A stretch of 7,578 nucleotides of DNA, taken from an uncultured Brevundimonas sp. Its GTDB lineage: Bacteria > Pseudomonadota > Alphaproteobacteria > Caulobacterales > Caulobacteraceae. Both the position numbers and the translations under genes were made by a program. Location of the stretch: assembly GCF_943913055.1 (NCBI RefSeq), contig NZ_CALTWS010000133.1, positions 1 through 7,578 on the forward strand, in the 5' to 3' direction. The notes beneath the pieces are model-generated. The model saw only the letters and a program-made list of their open reading frames with translations, was not told the origin of the DNA and did no database searches. Position 1 is the first letter of the stretch; the number at the start of each line of letters is the position of its first letter. Below, in pieces: positions 1 through 5,659 of the stretch.

Positions 1-37
1 AAACGAAATCTCAAGCCCTGTGGCGTATCTCGAAGGC

Positions 38-463
38 ATGCGCCGTCGTGACCTCATCGCCGCCTCCGCCGTCCTGCCTGCCGGTCTGCTGGCGGGCGAG
101 GCCATGGCCGGCGAGGATTCTCCTGCCACGGCCGCGCCGTTGAGCATTGCAGGCGTGGGCCTGCCGGTGATCACCGAGGGACGCATCCGCAACTATGTCT
201 TCGTGTCGCTGAGGCTGCATCTGGGCGCGGGTGCGACGGCGGAGACCCTGCGGGTCAAGGAGCCCTATTTTCGCGACGCCCTGGTTCGTGCCGCCTATCG
301 CACGCCGTTCACGGTCGCGAACAACTGGACGGTCGTCGACGGAGCGGCCGTGGCGGCCAGCCTGATGCGGGCGGCCACGACCATCGCGGGGCGGGGCAAG
401 GTCGCGCGTGTAGAGATCGTCAGCCAGACACCCCGTCGCCGCACCGGTGTCCGCGCCGGCTGA
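38..463 (+). CDS. Small exported protein of unknown function with Tat-like signal peptide
   Basis: I do not recognise this 141-residue protein with confidence. Its N-terminus is a clear export signal: three arginines directly after Met (MRRRDLIAAS), a hydrophobic stretch over residues 6-20, and an AMA cleavage site ending at residue 24. The arginines suggest Tat export, but a Sec signal is possible. The mature part, about 117 residues, has a beta-strand-like segment (YVFVSLRLHL), a charged segment (RVKEPYFRDALVRAAYRTPF) and a C-terminal strand ending VEIVSQTPRRR. This order is loosely reminiscent of the C-terminal domain of FliL-type periplasmic proteins, an impression only. I chose ATG 38 because it places the signal at the N-terminus. 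A GTG at 20 is in frame, and the frame stays open to the window edge, so the true start could be upstream. Ribosome-binding sequence is poor for either start. Confidence 0.7.
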   Translation: MRRRDLIAASAVLPAGLLAGEAMAGEDSPATAAPLSIAGVGLPVITEGRIRNYVFVSLRLHLGAGATAETLRVKEPYFRDALVRAAYRTPFTVANNWTVVDGAAVAASLMRAATTIAGRGKVARVEIVSQTPRRRTGVRAG

Positions 464-484
464 TCGCCGTTCACCGTAAGTGGT

Positions 485-548
485 TGCGTCCTGTTGACGC
501 ATTTGCCAGTCTTCCGATGCAATCCCCACAGGACGCAGTTCCGCGTCC
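485..548 (+). promoter_or_regulatory. Set of overlapping inverted repeats upstream of hppA
   Basis: Three pairings compete here. TGCGTC (485-490) can pair with GACGCA (496-501). GGACGC (531-536) can pair with GCGTCC (543-548). A longer perfect 10-bp arm, TGCGTCCTGT (485-494), is complementary to ACAGGACGCA (528-537) and would displace both small hairpins. If transcribed this could be an mRNA leader with alternative folds. As DNA, the repeated GCGTC/GACGC half-sites could be an operator. A TTGACG (494-499) matching an alphaproteobacterial -35 lies inside the first repeat, but I see no good -10 at standard spacing. The role is inferred from the pairing alone. Confidence 0.35.
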
Positions 549-642
549 GTCGCGCACGGGGGGACCGGAAGGCGGAAGAGGCCAAAAAGGCCCGCCGCGC
601 CAAGGATCCGGGCGCTCAATGCACTCAGGGTTTGGAAACGCC

Positions 643-2793
643 ATGAATAACTATCTGTGGCTGGTCATCGCCGCAGGCGCGCTGGGAGTCCTCTATGGGC
701 TTGTCCAGACCGCCGCGCTGATGAAGGCCAGTACCGGCAACGACAAGATGCGCGAGATCGCCGCCGCGATCCAGGAGGGCGCATCGGCCTATCTGCGGCG
801 GCAATATATCACCATCGGCATGGTCGGGGTCGTCATCCTGATCGCCGCCTGGCTGCTGATCGGCGAGTGGGCCGCGATCGGCTTCGTCATCGGCGCGGTC
901 CTGTCCGGCCTGGCTGGCTTTGCGGGCATGCTGATCTCTGTAAGGGCCAATGTGCGCACGGCGCAGGCCGCGTCGGAAAGTCTGTCCAAGGGACTGGACC
1001 TCGCGTTCCGTTCGGGTGCCATCACCGGCATGTTCGTGGCGGGCGGGGCTCTGCTGGGCGTCGCGGGCTACTATGCCGTCCTGACCGAAGGTCTGGGACT
1101 GGAGCGTACGGGCCGCGAGGTCATCGACGGTCTGGTGGCGTTGGGCTTCGGCGCTTCGCTGATCTCCATCTTCGCGCGTCTGGGCGGCGGCATCTTCACC
1201 AAGGGCGCCGACGTCGGCGGCGACATGGTGGGCAAGGTCGAGGCGGGCATCCCCGAGGACGATCCCCGCAATGCCGCGACCATCGCGGACAACGTCGGCG
1301 ACAACGTCGGCGACTGCGCCGGCATGGCCGCCGACCTGTTCGAGACCTATGCGGTGACGACCGTGGCGACGATGGTGCTGGCCGCCATCTTCTTCCGCGA
1401 TCAGCCCTATGTCGAAGCGATGATGCTGCTGCCTCTGGCGATCTGCGGCATCTGCGTGGTGACCTCGATCATCGGCAGCTTCTTCGTCCGCCTGGGCAAG
1501 TCGAACAACATCATGGGCGCGCTGTATCAGGGCCTGATCGTCACCGGCGTCCTGTCGGTCGGTGCGGTCTGGTGGGTGATCACGTCCATGACGCCTGCGA
1601 CCATCACCGTGCCGGGCGTGGCCGAGGCCATACCGGCGATGAACCTGTTCTGGTCCGGCCTGGTCGGTCTGGCGGTCACGGCCGCCATCGTGGTGATCAC
1701 GGAATACTATACGGGCTCGAACTTCCGGCCCGTGAGGTCGGTGGCCAATGCCTCGGTCTCGGGTCACGGCACCAATGTGATCCAGGGTCTGGCCGTGTCG
1801 CTGGAGTCTACCGCCCTGCCGGCGCTGACGATCATCGTCGGCATCGTGGTCAGCTTCCAGCTGGCCGGCCTGTTCGGCATCGCCATCGCCACCACGACCA
1901 TGCTTGGCGTGGCGGGGATGATTGTGGCGCTGGACGCCTTTGGTCCCGTGACCGACAACGCAGGCGGCATCGCCGAAATGGCGGGCCTGCCAAGCGAGGT
2001 GCGGCATTCGACCGATGCCCTGGACGCGGTCGGCAACACCACCAAGGCCGTGACCAAGGGCTATGCGATCGGTTCGGCGGGCCTTGGCGCGCTGGTGCTG
2101 TTCGCCGCCTATACGTCGGACCTGCAGTACTTCTCGGCCAATCCCACGGACTATCCGTTCTTCGCTAACATGGGTGCGGTAACCTTTGACCTGACCAACC
2201 CGTATGTCGTGGTCGGCCTGCTGTTCGGGGGGCTGTTGCCCTTCCTGTTCGGCGGGATGTCGATGATGGCGGTGGGCCGCGCGGCCGAATCGGTCGTGGC
2301 CGAGGTCCGTCGCCAGTTCCGCGAGAACCCCGGCATCATGACCTATGAGACCAAGCCGGAATACGGCAAGGCGGTCGACATCCTGACGCGTGCCGCGATT
2401 CGGGAGATGATCGTGCCGTCCCTGCTGCCGGTGCTGTCGCCCATCGTGCTGTTCGTCGCCGTGCTGTTCCTGGCGGACAAGGCCAATGCCTTTGCCGCCC
2501 TGGGGGCCATGCTGATGGGGGTGATCGTGACGGGCCTGTTCGTCGCCATCTCGATGACCTCGGGCGGCGGGGCCTGGGACAATGCCAAGAAGGTGATCGA
2601 GGAAGGATTCACCGACAAGAACGGCGTCGTCCACGGCAAGGGTTCGGAAGCACACAAGGCCGCCGTCACCGGCGATACCGTGGGCGACCCCTACAAGGAT
2701 ACGTCCGGCCCGGCGGTGAACCCGATGATCAAGATCACGAACATCGTGGCCTTGCTGCTGCTGGCCGTCCTGGCCAGCGGGAAGATCGGCTAG
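643..2793 (+). CDS. hppA: K+-independent proton-translocating membrane pyrophosphatase
   Basis: This integral membrane enzyme couples hydrolysis of pyrophosphate to proton pumping across the cytoplasmic membrane. The product is 716 residues, normal for bacterial H+-PPases, and almost entirely hydrophobic helices. Diagnostic active-site motifs are intact: DVGGDMVGKVEAGIPEDD at 190-207 (D190, D194, K198, E200), the paired DNVGDNVGD at 216-224, and GDTVGDPYKDTSGP from 677 near the C-terminus. At the position that decides potassium dependence the sequence reads GNTTKAVTKG with K468 and T471. Lysine there is known to substitute for K+, which marks the K+-independent H+-pumping class. ATG 643 was chosen because it lies just before the first membrane helix and has GGAAA four bases upstream. 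An in-frame ATG at 619 with AAGGA at 602-606 is a weaker alternative. The frame is open back to 484, but that extension is not membrane-protein-like. A terminator follows. Confidence 0.97.
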   Translation: MNNYLWLVIAAGALGVLYGLVQTAALMKASTGNDKMREIAAAIQEGASAYLRRQYITIGMVGVVILIAAWLLIGEWAAIGFVIGAVLSGLAGFAGMLISVRANVRTAQAASESLSKGLDLAFRSGAITGMFVAGGALLGVAGYYAVLTEGLGLERTGREVIDGLVALGFGASLISIFARLGGGIFTKGADVGGDMVGKVEAGIPEDDPRNAATIADNVGDNVGDCAGMAADLFETYAVTTVATMVLAAIFFRDQPYVEAMMLLPLAICGICVVTSIIGSFFVRLGKSNNIMGALYQGLIVTGVLSVGAVWWVITSMTPATITVPGVAEAIPAMNLFWSGLVGLAVTAAIVVITEYYTGSNFRPVRSVANASVSGHGTNVIQGLAVSLESTALPALTIIVGIVVSFQLAGLFGIAIATTTMLGVAGMIVALDAFGPVTDNAGGIAEMAGLPSEVRHSTDALDAVGNTTKAVTKGYAIGSAGLGALVLFAAYTSDLQYFSANPTDYPFFANMGAVTFDLTNPYVVVGLLFGGLLPFLFGGMSMMAVGRAAESVVAEVRRQFRENPGIMTYETKPEYGKAVDILTRAAIREMIVPSLLPVLSPIVLFVAVLFLADKANAFAALGAMLMGVIVTGLFVAISMTSGGGAWDNAKKVIEEGFTDKNGVVHGKGSEAHKAAVTGDTVGDPYKDTSGPAVNPMIKITNIVALLLLAVLASGKIG

Positions 2794-2812
2794 GTTCGCC
2801 CGGCGCTCCAAC

Positions 2813-2849
2813 AAAAGACGCCCCGGAGAGCGATCTCCGGGGCGTTTTT
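2813..2849. terminator. Bidirectional rho-independent terminator between hppA and bamE
   Basis: A perfect 12-bp GC-rich stem (2818-2829 with 2834-2845) closes on a GCGA loop, which fits the stable GNRA tetraloop class. A run of five T follows on the plus strand (2845-2849), and four A precede the stem (2813-2816), giving a U-tract for transcripts from the minus strand. It lies 24 bases after the hppA stop and 23 bases beyond the bamE stop, so it can end both convergent transcripts. Confidence 0.92.
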
Positions 2850-2872
2850 CATCATGGCCGATGTGCAGGTTG

Positions 2873-3352
2873 CTAGTCGTCGCGGCGCTGCTGGCCTGGG
2901 ACGTCCTCGTCGGTGCGCGGCAGCTGGCCACGGCCGACGTTGCCGAGCAGCTGTTCCAGGATGGTCAGCTGGCGACCGCGGGTCGGGGTCTCATTGGCGT
3001 TCATGGTCAGGCGCTGACCATCTTCCAAGCCCAGGGTGCGGACGGCCGCGACCTGACCGGCCTCATTGAAGGTGATTTCCGTCACGCTGCGCTGCGTCAC
3101 CTGCGGGCGGTTGTAGGTGTATTTTTCCGTCGTCTGGCTGATGTAGTACCAGATGGTATCCTTCTCGAACGTCGAGGTGGTGGACGGCGAGCCCAGACGG
3201 GTCAGGACGGTCTGGCGCGTGTCGGTGCCCGCGACGATATCCGTCGGCTTGGCGTCGATGGCCTGAAACCCGTTCTGGCCCACGGTCGGGGCACAGGCGG
3301 CGGTCAGGACAGCGGCCGAAATAACGGCGAAAGTCAGCTTGGTACGGAGCAT
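2873..3352 (-). CDS. bamE: Outer membrane assembly lipoprotein BamE (SmpA/OmlA family)
   Basis: BamE is a small lipoprotein of the BAM complex, which inserts beta-barrel proteins into the outer membrane. The 159-residue product begins with a lipoprotein-type signal (charged MLRTK, hydrophobic residues 7-16) and a candidate lipidated cysteine at C20 in LTAAC. Threonine rather than leucine at -3 makes the lipobox slightly off consensus. The SmpA/OmlA domain spans about residues 35-115, with the typical IVAGTDTRQTVLTRLGSPS stretch (39-57), IWYYIS (67-72) and TEITFNEAGQVAAV. A conserved-looking tail, TPTRGRQLTILEQLLGNVGR (122-141), is characteristic of alphaproteobacterial members, followed by a polar end. 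The start ATG at 3352-3350 is the one that yields the signal peptide; an AGG lies about eight bases upstream. It converges on hppA and diverges from the bc1 chaperone gene, sharing its promoter region. Confidence 0.93.
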   Translation of the reverse strand: MLRTKLTFAVISAAVLTAACAPTVGQNGFQAIDAKPTDIVAGTDTRQTVLTRLGSPSTTSTFEKDTIWYYISQTTEKYTYNRPQVTQRSVTEITFNEAGQVAAVRTLGLEDGQRLTMNANETPTRGRQLTILEQLLGNVGRGQLPRTDEDVPGQQRRDD

Positions 3353-3379
3353 GAGCGAGCCTGCGACAAAACAAGGTCT

Positions 3380-3408
3380 TTGACCTAACCGGACCTGCGC
3401 CTTAGTTC
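3380..3408 (+). promoter_or_regulatory. Candidate promoter of the chaperone-yceD-plsX-fabH cluster
   Basis: TTGACC (3380-3385) is followed after exactly 17 bases by TAGTTC (3403-3408); with the preceding CT this gives CTTAGTTC, close to the Caulobacter -10 consensus GCTANAWC. It is the only good plus-strand promoter I see before the chaperone gene. The start point would be near 3415, leaving a leader of about 25 bases that contains AAGGGG (3424-3429), 10 bases before the ATG. Confidence 0.5.
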
Positions 3409-3410
3409 AA
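3382..3410 (-). promoter_or_regulatory. Candidate bamE promoter
   Basis: On the minus strand TTGAAC (3410-3405) is followed after 17 bases by TAGGTC (3387-3382). Taken with the preceding GT, GTTAGGTC resembles the Caulobacter housekeeping -10 consensus GCTANAWC. Transcription would start near 3375, giving a leader of about 23 bases before the bamE ATG. It lies face to face with the rightward promoter candidate. Confidence 0.5.
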
Positions 3411-3439
3411 CGGCGCGGCGGAAAAGGGGCCGTACGATC

Positions 3440-3979
3440 ATGCTGTCAAAACTGTTCCGATCCCGACCCCACGCCCGGATGGGCGAGGCCCTGTATGAAA
3501 GGGCGGTCGATCAGGCGCGCCAGGCCGATTTTTACACGACGCTGGGGGTCGCGGACCGGATCGATGCGCGGTTCGAGCTTTATACGCTGCATGCCCTGCT
3601 GCTGATTCTGCGGCTGCGCGACGAGGACAAGGGCGGCGAGGCGGGCGGGGCAGAGGCAGCGCAGGCCCTGTTCGACGCCTATGTGTCGGCGCTGGACCAC
3701 GCGCTGCGCGAGCTGGGGGTCGGCGACACCTCCGTCGGCAAGAAGATGCGCAAGCTGGGCGAGGCGATGTACGGCCGGATGCAGGCCTATGAGACGCCCT
3801 TGCGCGGCGGCGATCAGTCAGCGCTGGCCGATGGGCTGGCGCGCAACGTCTATGAAAGTGATGATCCCGCCACCGGGGAAGCCCTGGCGCGTTACGCCTT
3901 GGCCAGCCGTCAGCGTCTGGCCGCGCAGGGTTTCGGTGATCTGGTGAGGAGCCCGGACTGGGCGGAGATTGCGGCATGA
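3440..3979 (+). CDS. Ubiquinol-cytochrome c chaperone family protein (CBP3/UQCC1-like)
   Basis: The 179-residue protein matches the bacterial relatives of mitochondrial Cbp3/UQCC1, which assist assembly of cytochrome b into the bc1 complex of the respiratory chain. Visible family hallmarks are an N-terminal region (LYERAVDQARQADFYTTLGV, 18-37), the helix DARFELYTLHALLLILRLR (42-60), and the signature segment LDHALRELGVGDTSVGKKM (85-103) followed by KLGEAMYGRMQAYE. There is no signal peptide or membrane helix, so it should act at the cytoplasmic face of the inner membrane. The ATG at 3440 has AAGGGG 10 bases upstream. The stop overlaps the next start in ATGA (3976-3979), so yceD is probably translationally coupled. 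No bc1 structural genes are present, so the partner is assigned only from family knowledge. The bacterial role is less well tested than the mitochondrial one. Confidence 0.87.
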   Translation: MLSKLFRSRPHARMGEALYERAVDQARQADFYTTLGVADRIDARFELYTLHALLLILRLRDEDKGGEAGGAEAAQALFDAYVSALDHALRELGVGDTSVGKKMRKLGEAMYGRMQAYETPLRGGDQSALADGLARNVYESDDPATGEALARYALASRQRLAAQGFGDLVRSPDWAEIAA

Positions 3980-4491
3980 TCGAGAGCGGATTGCCTTATA
4001 GCGTTCCGGTTCGCCTTAATCAGGCCGGCACGGGCCTGGATCGACGACTTGAGCCGGATGCGGCCGAGCGGGCGAAAATCGCACGGTCGCTGGACCTGGC
4101 GTCGCTGGACGCCTTCGAGGCGGACATGCGGCTGGAACCTCATGGAAATGTCGGCTGGCGCGTCTCGGGGCGGGTGCGGGCCGATGCCGTCCAGACCTGT
4201 GGTCTGACGTTGGAGCCGTTGCCGGTCCATATCGATACGAAATTCTCGATCCCGCTGGTCGAAGCCGTCGAAACCGAAAGTGACGAGATCGATGTCACCC
4301 TCGATGATGATGCACCCGACTTGATCGAGGATGGGCAGATCGATCTGGGCCAATATGCCGTCGAGCAGCTGGCGCTGAAGCTGGATCCGTTTCCACGCAA
4401 GCCGGGAGCGGAGTTCGTCCAGCCCGAAGAACCGACGGAAATCTCGCCCTTTGCCGTGCTGAAGCAGCTGAGACCTTCCGACGAAGGTTGA
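3976..4491 (+). CDS. yceD: DUF177 family protein YceD, 23S rRNA accumulation factor
   Basis: This 171-residue cytoplasmic protein belongs to the DUF177/YceD family, which in E. coli and in plant plastids is needed for normal 23S rRNA accumulation. Recognisable features are the conserved cysteine segment TCGLTLEP (74-81, C75), an acidic middle (ESDEIDVTLDDDAPDLIEDG, 101-120), the segment IDLGQYAVEQLALKLDPFPR (122-141) and the C-terminal SPFAVLKQLR (157-166). The single cysteine contrasts with a zinc-binding pair, so I do not propose metal binding. It starts inside the stop of the chaperone gene (ATGA overlap), and plsX follows after 91 bases. In E. coli the order is yceD-rpmF-plsX-fabH; here the ribosomal protein L32 gene (rpmF) is not in that gap. 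The family call is firm. The molecular role in this organism is inferred. Confidence 0.9.
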   Translation: MIESGLPYSVPVRLNQAGTGLDRRLEPDAAERAKIARSLDLASLDAFEADMRLEPHGNVGWRVSGRVRADAVQTCGLTLEPLPVHIDTKFSIPLVEAVETESDEIDVTLDDDAPDLIEDGQIDLGQYAVEQLALKLDPFPRKPGAEFVQPEEPTEISPFAVLKQLRPSDEG

Positions 4492-4495
4492 CGCA

Positions 4496-4530
4496 GGGTC
4501 CGCGCGGTTGCATCCCGCCCGCGCGGGTCT
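4496..4530 (+). other. GC-rich hairpin between yceD and plsX
   Basis: The eight-base self-complementary word CCGCGCGG occurs twice, at 4500-4507 and 4519-4526, so the two copies can form an 8-bp all-GC stem around an 11-base loop. It is extendable by G-U and G-C pairs to about 4496/4530. No proper T-run follows (TCTATCC), so it is not a classical terminator. It could attenuate, stabilise or be a processing point between the ribosomal and lipid parts of the cluster. The second copy is also part of a 10-base palindrome, CCCGCGCGGG (4518-4527), so cruciform or protein binding is equally possible. Confidence 0.4.
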
Positions 4531-4582
4531 ATCCTTCCGCCTCGATGCGCCCGAGTCCCCGGCGCGACGGAGTCGTACCGGC

Positions 4583-5659
4583 TTGCCATCCTCCATTCTG
4601 ATATCGCTCGACGGCATGGGCGGGGACCACGGTCCGCCCGTCGTGATCGCCGGCATCCGGGACTATCGCAAACAGCACGGCGGCGAGGGAGTCCGCTTTC
4701 TGGTGCATGGCGACGAGGCCGCTATACGCGCCGAGATGACGAAGTGCGGGCTGGGCGATGATCTGATCGTGGTTCGCCACACCGACAAGGTCGTGGGCAT
4801 GGAGGAAAAGCCCGCCCAGGCCATGCGGCGGGGCAAGGGCTCCAGCCTGTGGAACGCCATCGAGGCCGTGAAGGCGGGTGAGGCGCATGCTGTTGTGTCG
4901 GCCGGCAACACCGGAGCGTTGATGGCGATCGCCAAGCTGATCCTGCGGATGTCGGCCCATGGTCTGGAGCGCCCGGCCATCGTGGCCAGCTGGCCGACGC
5001 TGCGCGGCGTGACGGCCGTGCTGGACGTCGGGGCCAATATCGAGAGCGACGCCGAACAGCTGATCGAGTTCGCCATCATGGGCGAGGCCTTCCATGCCGC
5101 CGTGCATGGGGTGGCGCGACCGACGGTCGGCATACTGAACGTCGGTTCCGAGGACATGAAGGGTCACGAGGAGGTTCGCGAGGCTAGCCGAATTCTGCGC
5201 GACGGTGGCCTGGGTCTGAACTATCACGGCTTTGTCGAAGGTGATGACATCGCCAAGGGCACGGTCGATGTCGTGGTCACCGACGGCTTCACCGGCAATA
5301 TCGCGTTGAAGACCGCCGAGGGCGTGGCCCGTTTCATATCGGCCCTGATGCGGGAGGCCCTGACGTCCAGCCTCCAGGCCAAGGTCGGGGCGGCGATCGC
5401 CATGCCGGCGCTGAAGGCCATGGGGCGCCGGATCGACCCCAGTTCAATCAATGGCGGACCTCTGCTGGGTCTGAACGGCATCGTGGTGAAGAGCCACGGC
5501 GGGGCTGATGCCAAGGGCTATGCCAACGCCATTCGCATCGCGGTCGATCTGGCCCGCAGCGACTATCTGACCAAGGTTCAGGACAGCCTCGGCCGCCTGT
5601 CAGCGACCTTGGAACTGGCGGCGACCGCGCCGCAGACCGTGACGGAGCCTTCCCAGTGA
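4583..5659 (+). CDS. plsX: Phosphate acyltransferase PlsX
   Basis: PlsX converts acyl-ACP and phosphate into acyl-phosphate, the donor used by PlsY in the first step of phospholipid synthesis, and works at the cytoplasmic membrane surface. From the chosen start the product is 358 residues, typical of the family. Hallmarks are the N-terminal LDGMGGDHGP (9-18), SAGNTGALMA beginning at residue 106, GRRIDPSSINGGPLLGLNGI, and VKSHGGADAKG (302-312). No ATG or GTG lies in frame ahead of the conserved first strand. TTG 4583 is the best start, with CGGAG ending 10 bases upstream. TTG 4508 is possible but sits in the loop of a GC hairpin without a ribosome-binding site and would add 25 unconserved-looking residues. 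The gene overlaps fabH by four bases (GTGA), giving the classic plsX-fabH coupling. Confidence 0.95.
   Translation: MPSSILISLDGMGGDHGPPVVIAGIRDYRKQHGGEGVRFLVHGDEAAIRAEMTKCGLGDDLIVVRHTDKVVGMEEKPAQAMRRGKGSSLWNAIEAVKAGEAHAVVSAGNTGALMAIAKLILRMSAHGLERPAIVASWPTLRGVTAVLDVGANIESDAEQLIEFAIMGEAFHAAVHGVARPTVGILNVGSEDMKGHEEVREASRILRDGGLGLNYHGFVEGDDIAKGTVDVVVTDGFTGNIALKTAEGVARFISALMREALTSSLQAKVGAAIAMPALKAMGRRIDPSSINGGPLLGLNGIVVKSHGGADAKGYANAIRIAVDLARSDYLTKVQDSLGRLSATLELAATAPQTVTEPSQ

Noticed and set aside
484..642. An N-terminal extension of hppA back to TTG 484
   Set aside because: The 53 extra residues are Pro/Gly/Arg-rich, unlike a membrane protein leader, and the family starts just before the first helix, as at ATG 643.
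625..2931. A 768-codon open frame on the minus strand opposite hppA
   Set aside because: The plus strand encodes an unmistakable pyrophosphatase with all motifs. The antisense product is a low-complexity His/Arg/Asp/Gln-rich string, crosses the terminator and runs into bamE. It is a GC-bias shadow.
2861..3388. A 175-codon plus-strand frame over bamE
   Set aside because: It has no recognisable domain. The opposite strand encodes a BamE lipoprotein with signal, domain and tail, so this is a shadow.
4508..4582. plsX starting at TTG 4508
   Set aside because: No ribosome-binding site; the codon lies in the loop of a GC hairpin, and the added residues do not resemble PlsX. TTG 4583 has CGGAG at suitable spacing.
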